Source: an uncultured Bacteroidales bacterium (GTDB taxonomy: Bacteria > Bacteroidota > Bacteroidia > Bacteroidales > UBA932). From it: a DNA stretch of 64,000 bases. The notes under the pieces are model-generated. The model did not search any database. It saw nothing but the letters and a program-made list of their open reading frames with translations, and had not been told where the DNA came from. How positions within the stretch are numbered: position 1 is the stretch's first letter; every line of letters begins with the position of its first letter. A program made the translations under genes and the position numbers. The DNA lies in assembly GCA_900546445.1 (NCBI GenBank), contig URCV01000001.1:1-64000 (forward strand), read 5' to 3'. Below are positions 44,761 through 53,253 of the stretch, piece by piece.

Positions 44761-46533
44761 CTATCGTATATCATCCTCATCTTTCTCACGTTTCTTTGTC
44801 TGCGCGATGATACTTCTCATTTTTTGCTTGGTAACTATTTGTGTATCTGTCCTGAACCCAGCACTACCGTGAAGGTTATTAGTGAGGTCTGTTCTTGTAT
44901 AAGTCGGAACATATCCTTCTCCGGCGATACTGAGGAAGTTCATAGAACGCAATGTATCGACTATCTCTTCTGTCGTAAAGTGCTTGCCGCCACGGTTGAC
45001 CTTCTTTTCCAAATACTTATATATCAAAAGTGATAGAAAGCAGGTGAGGAAATGTGCCTTAATACGGTCATCCCTTCTTACATATACCGGTCTTGCCTCA
45101 AAGTCGGTTTTCATAATGCGGAATCCGTTTTCAATAATCCATCGACCGCTATTTAACTTGATGATAGCAGGAGCAGGATCTCTGAGATCCGTGCAAATAG
45201 CGTAAAAGCCGTCGAAACGGGCTTCTTGGTCTATCATCTCCTGATTGAGGGAATAACTTTCAATTTGGGCGAGTTCTCCATCCACCGTGCAATGCTCGGC
45301 TTTGATAAAGCGCTTGGCATCATTCGGACTCTTCCGCTTTGATGTCGCACCCTTGCCCTTTGCGAGCAGGGCCAATGCGCGTGTCACTTGACGATTGCGG
45401 ACTTGGGCAAGATAATCTCGATACTTAAAGGAGAAGGTTACGATGATGCGTTGCTCTAACTTCTCTCCCGTTGCCATCGGTGTGGGGTCCCAGCGTTCTT
45501 TATAAAAAAGGGTTTCTTTATAGTTCGCAGAGTCTAACTCGCTGATATCGTATTCCTCTTCAGATCCAGCTATGTGCCAACCATCGCTATCTAATGCCCA
45601 TTCTTGCAGGTGTCCTTTCAACTTTTTCAAAGACTGCACTGTAATGAACGACCTGTCTCCAATACTGTCGTTCTTGCGATTTTCGTATGATGACAGGCCA
45701 CCATCAGTACACACCACCAGCTTTGACAGACCGAATTTATCCTTGAGTATCTGCTCCATAGGTTTAAGCGTGCTGGTTTCCGCTTTGTTCCCCGGTTCAA
45801 TGCACATCGCCAGCGGAAAGCCGTCGTGGTCCATAAATAGCCCCATCTGCACGATAGGCAGTGGACGACCCTCCTTGCAATGACCGAACTGCACCAGTCC
45901 ACCTTCCTCCTCCCACTCGAAGAAGTAATTAGTCAGGTCATAGTACACGACACCAGTATTGCGCTTACTTAATTTTTGACTGCGCTTATATACGTCGGCC
46001 TGAATCTCGTTGAACTCTTCGGCAAGAAGCGACAGCGCCCTGTACACCTGTTCCAGAGTACACTCCGGTTGCTCGAAGAACTTTCCGGCATCCTCAAGTG
46101 ATGAACGTTTCGACCCTGGATAAAGTATCCTGGTATATATCAGCATCGACAATATGCTATTCAGGTCATACTTGAGCAGTTTGTGCTTCTTTGCTATCTT
46201 CTTGCAGATGTAATCCAATCCTAGCTCATAATATATCTTCTGCAGGAACAAATAACCGCCATTATAGTTACGTTGTTCTCCCTTCTGTATATAAATGCTA
46301 GGGTCATATTCCACGACGACCCTCTTCTTTTCCTCTTTCTCAAGAGATGTCATCTCTGCAACTCTGGCACGAGCCCACTCAATAGGGTCTTCGCCGCCCA
46401 ACTTTTCGCGAAGCTCCTCGACAGTCCCGAACTTCTCGACCACCTTGGTGGTGCACTTGCCGTTTTCTTTTCTAAACGATTTGATCGCGTACAAATAAGT
46501 GTTATTGCCACTTTTCTTTAATTGGAGAGTCAT
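44761..46533 (-). CDS. IS1634-family transposase
   Basis: About 590 residues from the ATG at 46533 (MTLQLKKSGNNTYLYAIKSF); an ATG 11 codons earlier is less likely. DDE catalytic residues: VVYYDLTNYFFE (first Asp), LVVCTDGGLSS (second Asp), and IIENGFRIMKTDFEARPVY with the Glu of the IS4-like YREK-type motif. The N-terminal domain (residues 1-150) contains ILYPGSKRSSLEDA, common in this family. No frameshift or stop is seen, so the element may be active. The transcript would start from the TATATTTG at 46577-46584. Confidence 0.93.
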   Translation of the reverse strand: MTLQLKKSGNNTYLYAIKSFRKENGKCTTKVVEKFGTVEELREKLGGEDPIEWARARVAEMTSLEKEEKKRVVVEYDPSIYIQKGEQRNYNGGYLFLQKIYYELGLDYICKKIAKKHKLLKYDLNSILSMLIYTRILYPGSKRSSLEDAGKFFEQPECTLEQVYRALSLLAEEFNEIQADVYKRSQKLSKRNTGVVYYDLTNYFFEWEEEGGLVQFGHCKEGRPLPIVQMGLFMDHDGFPLAMCIEPGNKAETSTLKPMEQILKDKFGLSKLVVCTDGGLSSYENRKNDSIGDRSFITVQSLKKLKGHLQEWALDSDGWHIAGSEEEYDISELDSANYKETLFYKERWDPTPMATGEKLEQRIIVTFSFKYRDYLAQVRNRQVTRALALLAKGKGATSKRKSPNDAKRFIKAEHCTVDGELAQIESYSLNQEMIDQEARFDGFYAICTDLRDPAPAIIKLNSGRWIIENGFRIMKTDFEARPVYVRRDDRIKAHFLTCFLSLLIYKYLEKKVNRGGKHFTTEEIVDTLRSMNFLSIAGEGYVPTYTRTDLTNNLHGSAGFRTDTQIVTKQKMRSIIAQTKKREKDEDDIR

Positions 46534-46599
46534 ATTTGTATCAAATAATATTATAAAATCTAACACTATCTAAATACAAATATAAAAAATAAATTTGAC

Positions 46600-46624
46600 A
46601 AAAAAAAGGCCTCGTAGCCCTTTC
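46600..46624 (-). terminator. Inward-facing terminator at right IS end
   Basis: On the minus strand, a short hairpin AAAGGGCTACGAGGCCTTT (one bulge) is followed by a T-run. It lies upstream of the transposase promoter and would stop read-through from the right flank. The stem is weak. Confidence 0.4.
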
Positions 46625-46661
46625 TATCAAAAAAATCACAAAATTATACTGTCAAACTCCC

Positions 46662-46730
46662 GGACCTCAAAGATATGAATTTTTCTTCTTCGGTGCAAAT
46701 ATGCGTTAGTTGGAAAATTATTCGTATATT
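46662..46730. repeat. Right copy of 69-bp duplication flanking the IS
   Basis: Identical to 44442-44510. Followed here by TG, which completes the hpt -7 box TATATTTG at 46725-46732. The copy also retains the cdd-type box, now pointing into the IS. Confidence 0.9.
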
Positions 46731-46751
46731 TGTCTTTTGGTAAAACGAACA

Positions 46752-47294
46752 ATGAAGAGCATTACTCTACACGACAAAACTTTCGTACCTTTCATCTCTA
46801 ATCAAGAGATAGAGAGCGCTATCGACAAGGTAGCGGAAAAGCTTAATGAGAAGCACATTAACGATGAACAACCACCTATTCTGCTCTGCATTCTGAACGG
46901 TGCTTTGATGTTCACGTCCGAGCTTATGAAGAGGCTCGATTTCGTCACCGAATTGGTTACGGTCAAATTGGCATCCTACGAAGGGACCCAGTCGAGCGGA
47001 AAAATCCGCGAGGATATGGGGCTCACCGGCGATGTCAGGGGCAGAAATGTCATTATCTGCGAGGATATCGTGGACACCGGTAAGACCATCGTCTATCTCA
47101 AGAACCTTCTAAAGGAGAAGGGTGCCGCTAACGTCGAGGTATGTACTATGCTGCTAAAGCCCGATATCTACAAACAGGACGTGGTCCTGGACTACGTGGC
47201 TATGGAGATTCCGCCGAGGTTCATAGTGGGTTTCGGACTGGATTATGACCAGATAGGGCGAGGGACTAAAGACATTTATGTATTAGAAGAATAA
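46752..47294 (+). CDS. hpt: Hypoxanthine phosphoribosyltransferase
   Basis: A 180-residue purine salvage enzyme making IMP (and GMP) from bases and PRPP. PRPP-binding motif NVIICEDIVDTGKT near residue 100 and the flexible-loop region KLASYEGTQSSGKIR near 70; the C-terminal VGFGLDYDQIGR binds the base. The ATG at 46752 is chosen because an earlier TTG frame start lies in the promoter TATATTTG (46725-46732). Six bases separate it from adk, so they form a small purine operon. The IS is inserted just upstream but leaves the promoter whole. Confidence 0.94.
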   Translation: MKSITLHDKTFVPFISNQEIESAIDKVAEKLNEKHINDEQPPILLCILNGALMFTSELMKRLDFVTELVTVKLASYEGTQSSGKIREDMGLTGDVRGRNVIICEDIVDTGKTIVYLKNLLKEKGAANVEVCTMLLKPDIYKQDVVLDYVAMEIPPRFIVGFGLDYDQIGRGTKDIYVLEE

Positions 47295-47300
47295 TATAAC

Positions 47301-47879
47301 ATGAAGTACTACATTATGTTCGGCCCTCCAGGTGCGGGCAAAGGCACACACGCAGTAGCGATACGCGAGAAATACAATTTGTGCCACATCTCCACAGGAG
47401 AGCTTCTGAGAGCTGAAATAGCAGCCGGAACTGAGCTTGGCCTCCAAGCTAAAACCCTTATCGATAACGGAAATCTGGTTCCTGATGAAGTTGTGGAAAA
47501 GATGATCGCAGCGAAATTCGACAGCGTCAAGAACGTAGACGGATTCCTTCTCGACGGATTCCCTCGCACGCTCCGTCAGGCAGAAGATTTGGATAAGATA
47601 TTGGCAGCCAGGAATTGCGCAGTAGATGCAGTCATCTCGCTTATGATTTCCGACGAGGTCGTAAAACAGAGAATCGCCCACAGAGCAGCCATCGAAGGCC
47701 GTGCGGACGACGCTTCAGAGGAGACCATTAACAATCGCATCAAGACCTATCACTCTCAGACCGAACCCCTCATAGAGTATTACACGAAACAGGGAAAGTA
47801 TCACGAAGTAAAGGCTGATGCCGCTACTATCGAAGAAAATAGAGAAAGAGTACTAAGCCTCTTGAAAGACCTACAATAA
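47301..47879 (+). CDS. adk: Adenylate kinase
   Basis: A 192-residue enzyme balancing AMP, ADP and ATP. P-loop FGPPGAGKGT at residues 7-16, NMP-binding HISTGELLRAEI, FLLDGFPRTLRQAEDL near 77, and a short LID (HRAAIEGRADDASEETINNR) without the zinc cysteines. It is the short-LID form. Followed by a strong bidirectional terminator. Confidence 0.95.
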   Translation: MKYYIMFGPPGAGKGTHAVAIREKYNLCHISTGELLRAEIAAGTELGLQAKTLIDNGNLVPDEVVEKMIAAKFDSVKNVDGFLLDGFPRTLRQAEDLDKILAARNCAVDAVISLMISDEVVKQRIAHRAAIEGRADDASEETINNRIKTYHSQTEPLIEYYTKQGKYHEVKADAATIEENRERVLSLLKDLQ

Positions 47880-47904
47880 AGCCTTATCTATTAGTTCGTA
47901 ACAA

Positions 47905-47938
47905 AACCCCGCGACGAAATGCCGCGGGGTTTGTCTTT
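47905..47938. terminator. Bidirectional terminator between adk and potD
   Basis: AACCCCGCG (47905-47913) and CGCGGGGTT (47923-47931), ten-base loop, then TTGTCTTTT on the plus strand and TTTTGTT on the minus strand. It serves both convergent operons. Confidence 0.85.
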
Positions 47939-47940
47939 TA

Positions 47941-49251
47941 TTATTTAGCATTACGACGGTTACGTCTGCGTCTCTTCTTCGCATTCGAGGAAGTGACGAA
48001 ATAGACTGCGAAGGCAGCTATCACCACAGCGATAATAACATAGGTGAACATATTGGCCTTACTGCCCTTCACGTTCTGCCACATCTTAAGCAGTTTTTCG
48101 GTATCGTCGCCCCAGTCGTGTTCCAGCGCACATCGCTCGATGACTGACAAATCAGGATAGAGGATAGGGTTGACTCTTACGGCAGAAGCGTCAGGACCGA
48201 AGAAATATGAAAGGTCGATAGGCTCGAAACTTTCGTCTATCTGCGATTCGAGGACCTCGCGAGAGCCGTTTGAAGCCACATATCCGGTTTCTTCCATATT
48301 ACGGATGGCGATGTCCGGGCGACACATAAAATTAATGAAATAGGTCGCAGCCTTTATGTTCTTAGCATATTTAGGGATTACCCAGCCGTCGAACCACACT
48401 GTAGAGCCCTCTTCAGGTACCACATAGTCGAGCTCCACATTTACGGCAGCAGCCTCTTCTATAGCCCAAACGGCGTCGCCGCTCCAGTTAAGGGATACAT
48501 AGGCGAGGTTCTTAGTCATCTGCTCCTTTCCGAGGTCGGCCTCCCAGCCATATACTCCCGGCTTGCACTGCATAAGGTAGTCCTGAACCATCTGAAGCGA
48601 CTCGTCGGAAGAATCGCGCATGAGGTCCTGAAGTGTCACCTTTCCGCTCTTCAACTCATTTTGCTTAAGATAGATAAGCACCGGAGCATAGACGTCGCGA
48701 GGAGCGTCCTTAATGAGAATCTTTCCGGCAAATTTAGGATTGCGAATCACATCCCAAGTCGAAGCCTCCTCACGAGTCACGAATTTAGGATTATAGATGA
48801 TGCCGGTCGTTCCCCACATATAAGCCACTGAATACTGATTGGCATCGATAGATGGGTTAATGGAGCGGAACATCTGCTCGATAAATGGCGAACGATTAGC
48901 CTCGATATAGTTAGGGGTCGAACCTAAAGACTTGAAGTCCAGCGGCAAGAGCAATCCCTTATCAAGCATTCTCTCTATGATATAATCGGAAGGACACACC
49001 ACGTCATAATCTTCGTGACCTTTTTCGATTTTCGAAAGCATAGCCTCGTTTACATCGAAAGTCATATAAATCACATCGATGCTCTCTCCCGTCTGCTCCT
49101 TATACCACGATTTGAAATCGTCCAGGACACCTTCGGCGATGTAATCGGACCAGTTGTAAACCTTGAGGACATTGCTCCTATCCTCAGCAAAAACGCTAAC
49201 GGCGCTCAAAGCTAAAATGCCGGTAGCCAAAAACTTAACTACTCCTTTCAT
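47941..49251 (-). CDS. potD: PotD-like polyamine-binding protein with C-terminal membrane anchor
   Basis: A 436-residue substrate-binding protein of a spermidine/putrescine ABC transporter. Signal peptide MKGVVKFLATGILALSAVSVFA, then LKVYNWSDYIAEGVLDDF (the usual start of mature PotD), DVVCPSDYIIERML, and MWGTTGIIYNPK. The normal PotD fold ends near 385. Here about 45 more residues follow: a hydrophobic helix (TYVIIAVVIAAFAVYFVTSS) and a basic tail KKRRRRNRRNAK. This would tether the binding protein to the inner membrane instead of leaving it free or lipid-anchored. Last gene of the pot operon; its start overlaps potC by four bases. Confidence 0.9.
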   Translation of the reverse strand: MKGVVKFLATGILALSAVSVFAEDRSNVLKVYNWSDYIAEGVLDDFKSWYKEQTGESIDVIYMTFDVNEAMLSKIEKGHEDYDVVCPSDYIIERMLDKGLLLPLDFKSLGSTPNYIEANRSPFIEQMFRSINPSIDANQYSVAYMWGTTGIIYNPKFVTREEASTWDVIRNPKFAGKILIKDAPRDVYAPVLIYLKQNELKSGKVTLQDLMRDSSDESLQMVQDYLMQCKPGVYGWEADLGKEQMTKNLAYVSLNWSGDAVWAIEEAAAVNVELDYVVPEEGSTVWFDGWVIPKYAKNIKAATYFINFMCRPDIAIRNMEETGYVASNGSREVLESQIDESFEPIDLSYFFGPDASAVRVNPILYPDLSVIERCALEHDWGDDTEKLLKMWQNVKGSKANMFTYVIIAVVIAAFAVYFVTSSNAKKRRRRNRRNAK

Positions 49252-50045
49252 TTTTGTTTTTTAATTATTCTAAAATTTACGAAAAACAGAACCAGAAGCA
49301 CAATGAGGAAGATAATCGTCATCATAGGCTTCAGCTCCGGTGTAAGTCCCCCCTTACGGGCATCGGCGTAGATATAGGTAGAAAGTGTCTCCAGTCCGGA
49401 AGAGCCTGCCGTGAAATAAGTTACGGCGAAATCGTCCAGACTCATCGTGAAGGCCAATATAAATCCGCTCACCATCCCGGGGCGCAGCTGCGGAATCAAC
49501 ACCTTACTCAAAGCCTGCGAAGGAGTGGCTCCCAAATCCAGGGCCGCCTCGTAGATGTTAGGATTGAGCTGGGTAAGTCGCGGCAGGACATTAAGCACCA
49601 CATAAGGAGTGCAGAACGTTATATGGGCCAATACCACAGTGACATAGCCCTTGCTCACGTGCAGGAACACGAACAGCAGGAACAACGACACACCGGTAAT
49701 GATGTCCGGATTCAGCATCGGCACATTGTTCAAGAACTGTATGGTGCGCTTGGCACGTCCGCGCATATTGTAGATTCCTATTGCGGCCAATGTTCCCAGC
49801 ACCGTCGACACTGTAGAGGCCATCAGCGCAATCAGAATCGTGTTTTTCAATGCACTGAGGAGCGCGACCGAGCTCGAATTGGCCCCGGTAAACAGATTCT
49901 CATAAAGCTGGAAGGTGAATCCGGTCCAGTTGCCAAGCGATTTGGCAGTGGTGAACGAAAAGATCGCGATGAAAATTATAGGCAAGTAGAGCATTAGCAG
50001 AACAAGCCCCAAATAGCTTTTAGCCAATACTTTTTTAATTGTCAT
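49248..50045 (-). CDS. potC: Polyamine ABC transporter permease PotC
   Basis: A 265-residue inner-membrane permease with six hydrophobic helices. The EAA loop that meets the ATPase is EAALDLGATPSQALSKVLIPQL near residues 165-186. It pairs with PotB. The ATG at 50045 lies inside the end of potB (overlap 11 bases). Confidence 0.92.
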   Translation of the reverse strand: MTIKKVLAKSYLGLVLLMLYLPIIFIAIFSFTTAKSLGNWTGFTFQLYENLFTGANSSSVALLSALKNTILIALMASTVSTVLGTLAAIGIYNMRGRAKRTIQFLNNVPMLNPDIITGVSLFLLFVFLHVSKGYVTVVLAHITFCTPYVVLNVLPRLTQLNPNIYEAALDLGATPSQALSKVLIPQLRPGMVSGFILAFTMSLDDFAVTYFTAGSSGLETLSTYIYADARKGGLTPELKPMMTIIFLIVLLVLFFVNFRIIKKQK

Positions 50046-50787
50046 CTTTATTCTTTTGTAGTAAGGTCGAAAGACCGATAATAATCAACATGGCCAGCGA
50101 AAGCGCAGCACCCTGATTCCACATCAAGTTGTTAAACTGCTCCTGAATGATGGAACCAAAAAGCTGTATAGTATTGTTAGTCAATATCTCCGATATGGCG
50201 AAAGTGGATACCGTAGGCATAAACACCATCATAACTCCACTCATCACGCCCGGCATCGAAAGTGGCAGCGTGACCTTCAGGAAGACCTTCGCCGGACTCG
50301 CGCCCAGGTCCTGCGCCGCTTCAATGTAGCTCCTATCCATCTTACTAAGAATAGTATAGATAGGGTAAATCATAAACGGCAGATAATCGTAGGTCAATCC
50401 GAACAGAAGCGTTCCCTTTCCCAGGCCAATCCCGATAGAATTGAAGATCTCTGCGGTCGCGAGGGTTCGCATAAGTGCGTTAATCCACATCGGCAGGATG
50501 AAAAGAACGGCAGTGAGAGACGAACGGTTCAGTTTCCTATCGGCCAATATGTACGCCGCAGGATAGCCTATCAGGATGCAAATCAGCGTGTTCTCCAACG
50601 CCACCTCCAGCGATACGAGGAAAGAATTGACTATCTTCGGCTCGGTGAAAAAGGCGGTAATGTTAGATAGCGTGAATGAGCCATGGTTATCCGTAAATGC
50701 GTATACTGCAATAAGCAGCAAGGGCAGGACCACGAACAGCACCAAAAAGACGAAGTACGGGACAGCCCAAGTCGATTTCTTAGTCAT
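50035..50787 (-). CDS. potB: Polyamine ABC transporter permease PotB
   Basis: A 250-residue permease, six helices, EAA loop [22 protein letters not shown] near 160-181. Somewhat shorter than E. coli PotB at the N-terminus but complete in the conserved helices. Overlaps the 3' end of potA by eight bases. Confidence 0.92.
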   Translation of the reverse strand: MTKKSTWAVPYFVFLVLFVVLPLLLIAVYAFTDNHGSFTLSNITAFFTEPKIVNSFLVSLEVALENTLICILIGYPAAYILADRKLNRSSLTAVLFILPMWINALMRTLATAEIFNSIGIGLGKGTLLFGLTYDYLPFMIYPIYTILSKMDRSYIEAAQDLGASPAKVFLKVTLPLSMPGVMSGVMMVFMPTVSTFAISEILTNNTIQLFGSIIQEQFNNLMWNQGAALSLAMLIIIGLSTLLQKNKDDN

Positions 50788-52165
50788 CTGCCTTACTTAT
50801 TATTATGTCCTGAGGTAAGATATTGATACCCACAAGGTCATTTTTATCCCACACGTCCTGAGTGTTGACGAAGAGCCTATACATTTCGGTGGTCTTCACC
50901 TCGATATGATAGTGGTCACCCTTATAGAGGATGTTCCTGATGTGAGCGGAAGCAATCGCATCTTCGTCGCTGTCCATCAAGTCCACCTTGTCGAAATCTA
51001 CGCGAACCTTCACCTTGTCGCCCTTCGCGAACTGGGTCTCCATACACTCGAACTCCCTATCCATAAAGTAAACAGTGGAAGGAGAGGTCATCTCGCCGTC
51101 GAACTCGTTATAGAGAGAGGTCTTGTGCATTACCTGAATGTCGCAAGGCTTGATGATAAGTCCTACCGTGCTTCCCACTTCGAAAGCGTTATAGTCCTGA
51201 ATCATAAGCTCGTAACCGGCATCGCTGTCGACATACATCTCGTAATGAACACCCTTGAAGATGCAAGACTTCACGACAGCTGTTATCTGCGCAGCCTCGG
51301 TGTTATTCATAATATAGATATCCTCCGGCCTAACTACCACATCCACAGGCTCGTTAGGCTCGAACCCCTCGTCCACGCATTCGAACTCGTGACCTGCGAA
51401 GCATACGCGGCGGTCGCAAGGCATAACTCCGTCGAGAATGTTTGACTCACCTATAAAGTCGGCTACGAAAGCATTCTTAGGCTCGTTATAAATGTCGGTA
51501 GGAGTTCCTATCTGCTGAATCTGTCCGTCGTTAAATACTACGATGGTATCCGAAAGGGTGAGGGCTTCTTCCTGGTCGTGAGTCACATAGATGAAGGTGA
51601 TGCCCAGTTGCTTGTGCATCTCCTTAAGCTCTATCTGCATATCCTTACGCATCTTCAGGTCGAGCGCGCTCAGAGGTTCGTCGAGAAGCAGCACCTTAGG
51701 CCTGTTCACTATGGCACGTGCTATGGCGATACGCTGCTGCTGGCCACCTGACAGAGAGTCCACGTCGCGGTCTTCGTAGTCGGTCATAGACACGAGCTTA
51801 AGCACCTTCTCCACACGGCTATCTATCTCCTCCACAGGAAGTTTCTGGAGCTTGAGGCCAAATGCCACGTTATCGTAGACATCCAAGTGAGGGAAAAGCG
51901 CATAGCGCTGGAACACCGTATTAAGCGGACGCTTGTGCGGAGGAAGTTCGGAAATATCCTTTCCTTCGAGGGTAATCACACCTTCCGAAGGGGTAAGGAA
52001 GCCTGCTATAAGTCTTAGGAGCGTAGTTTTTCCACAACCCGAAGGTCCGAGGAATGTAATGAATTCTCCTTTTTTTATGTATAAGTTGATATCCTGGAGC
52101 ACTTTTTTATCCCCAAAGGAATGGGATATGTGCTCCAAATTTATGATTATATCTTTTTGCTCCAT
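50780..52165 (-). CDS. potA: Polyamine ABC transporter ATPase PotA with extended C-terminus
   Basis: A 461-residue ATPase: Walker A GPSGCGKT at 40-47, signature [14 protein letters not shown], Walker [13 protein letters not shown], switch [12 protein letters not shown]. The regulatory C-terminal part is about 80-90 residues longer than in usual PotA (about 375). It contains two TOBE-like blocks: one around 285-345 ([29 protein letters not shown]), another around 385-455 ([29 protein letters not shown]). The repeated phrase [10 protein letters not shown] / [10 protein letters not shown] suggests a duplicated TOBE. The 5' end overlaps the porin gene by 19 bases. Confidence 0.93.
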   Translation of the reverse strand: MEQKDIIINLEHISHSFGDKKVLQDINLYIKKGEFITFLGPSGCGKTTLLRLIAGFLTPSEGVITLEGKDISELPPHKRPLNTVFQRYALFPHLDVYDNVAFGLKLQKLPVEEIDSRVEKVLKLVSMTDYEDRDVDSLSGGQQQRIAIARAIVNRPKVLLLDEPLSALDLKMRKDMQIELKEMHKQLGITFIYVTHDQEEALTLSDTIVVFNDGQIQQIGTPTDIYNEPKNAFVADFIGESNILDGVMPCDRRVCFAGHEFECVDEGFEPNEPVDVVVRPEDIYIMNNTEAAQITAVVKSCIFKGVHYEMYVDSDAGYELMIQDYNAFEVGSTVGLIIKPCDIQVMHKTSLYNEFDGEMTSPSTVYFMDREFECMETQFAKGDKVKVRVDFDKVDLMDSDEDAIASAHIRNILYKGDHYHIEVKTTEMYRLFVNTQDVWDKNDLVGINILPQDIIISKADD

Positions 52166-53121
52166 CCTGTAGTAAAGGTATAGGTAAGTCCAACACTGAA
52201 ACTAGGAAAGCCATCTTTTTCTCCGGCCAATTCCGAATAGTTATATGCTCCCAGCAAATGCAGTCTCAGATTCTCCATAGGATAATAGTGAAGGGCCATT
52301 CCCCCGCGGATACAGAAAGCATTTTCGTCCACACCTTCCTGGCCCAGGTTCACAAGCAGTTCGAAACCATCGAAACCGCAGTAGTTGAAATTGATGTTCG
52401 TGGTGTTTCCTGAGACGAATTCATCGCCATAGAGCCTGTTTGAGCCATCGACAGTAATACTGAAAGTATCCAAAGCATATTGGCCTCCCCAGGAAAGCAC
52501 GCCTACAGGCTTGGCATCAGGCCGGTTGTAAAGGTTGTAGGCCAATATAGCCCCCAAACCATCGGCCTCACCCTTTGCCCTGAATCCGAGATTATACATT
52601 CCGCTCGTAAATGGATGTTCCCCATAAGGAGAGGTCAACAGGGCAGTTTCCAGGGTCAGTTGTTCCAAAGGCTGCCAGCCCAGTGAGAATCCCCACTGAT
52701 ATGCAGGCAAATTGTTCCAGGTATTGGATGCAAAAGGATAATGAACGTCAAAATCGTATTCATCCATTTCATAGGTTCCCCAAAGGACGACCATCTTTCC
52801 CATATTCACAAAGAAATCGCCTGAGCTGTACGTGAGGTAAGCCCAATCCAGCCAATTCACATCGTCAGAGCGGAAAGTGTTCGTGTACAGAGACACTGGA
52901 TCGCTGCTAAGCCAGTGATTGGCAATGCTGTAAGAAAAATGTTCGGAAATAGACCCGTCCAACAGGGTGTAGAGAGAAGAATTGCCAAGCGGATCCCCAT
53001 AGAGATATTCACCCCTGGCGACAACGGAGAGCTCGGCCACCTGACCGAGATCGTCAGCCTCTTGCGAGTGCGCAAGGAAGCAGAGCAGCAGAGTAGCTGC
53101 GGTAACGAGTGTTTTTTTCAT
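52147..53121 (-). CDS. Putative outer-membrane porin, first gene of pot operon
   Basis: About 324 residues from the ATG at 53121, which gives the signal peptide [20 protein letters not shown]; the frame is open 30 codons further upstream, but that part covers a promoter. The body has alternating beta strands rich in Tyr, Trp, Gly and Asp ([51 protein letters not shown]) as in beta-barrel porins. No exact family recognised. Its 3' end overlaps potA, so outer- and inner-membrane polyamine steps are translated from one message. Confidence 0.7.
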   Translation of the reverse strand: MKKTLVTAATLLLCFLAHSQEADDLGQVAELSVVARGEYLYGDPLGNSSLYTLLDGSISEHFSYSIANHWLSSDPVSLYTNTFRSDDVNWLDWAYLTYSSGDFFVNMGKMVVLWGTYEMDEYDFDVHYPFASNTWNNLPAYQWGFSLGWQPLEQLTLETALLTSPYGEHPFTSGMYNLGFRAKGEADGLGAILAYNLYNRPDAKPVGVLSWGGQYALDTFSITVDGSNRLYGDEFVSGNTTNINFNYCGFDGFELLVNLGQEGVDENAFCIRGGMALHYYPMENLRLHLLGAYNYSELAGEKDGFPSFSVGLTYTFTTGWSKKI

Positions 53122-53169
53122 TTCCCAGTACCATAAAAATAAATTTGGTCCAACTTCTTTTTGCGGTTG

Positions 53170-53177
53170 CAAAGGTA
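53170..53177 (-). promoter_or_regulatory. -7 box of porin-pot operon
   Basis: TACCTTTG on the minus strand, about 49 bases upstream of the porin ATG. It excludes the earlier in-frame ATG codons, which lie close to or downstream of the start of transcription but without a leader. Confidence 0.6.
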
Positions 53178-53191
53178 ACATTTTTTTGAAT

Positions 53192-53231
53192 AAAAAAAAG
53201 AGGAGGGCCACATTTTTGATGTGACCCTTCC
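53192..53231 (-). terminator. Terminator of glnS
   Basis: GGAGGGCCACAT and ATGTGACCCTTCC pair with one mismatch around a TTTTG loop; on the minus strand a run of eight T follows. It lies 23 bases after the glnS stop and just upstream of the porin promoter. Confidence 0.75.
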
Positions 53232-53253
53232 TTAATATTTTATCTACTGACTT

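Larger units (their letters stand above)
44511..46661 (-). mobile_element. IS1634-family insertion sequence (about 2.15 kb)
   Basis: Bounded by the two 69-bp direct repeats. It holds one intact transposase gene, a promoter box TATATTTG at 46577-46584 (minus), and long structured ends. The tips are CCCGTCTTTGACA on the left and GGGAGTTTGACA on the right (complement strand), sharing the core TTTGACA but not perfect, so the exact boundaries are uncertain by a few bases. Long, variable target duplications are a known trait of IS1634, first described in Mycoplasma mycoides. Confidence 0.88.

Noticed and set aside
44442..46730. 69-bp repeats as attL/attR of an integrative element
   Set aside because: The enclosed 2.15 kb carries only an IS1634-type DDE transposase and no integrase; long target duplications explain the repeats better.
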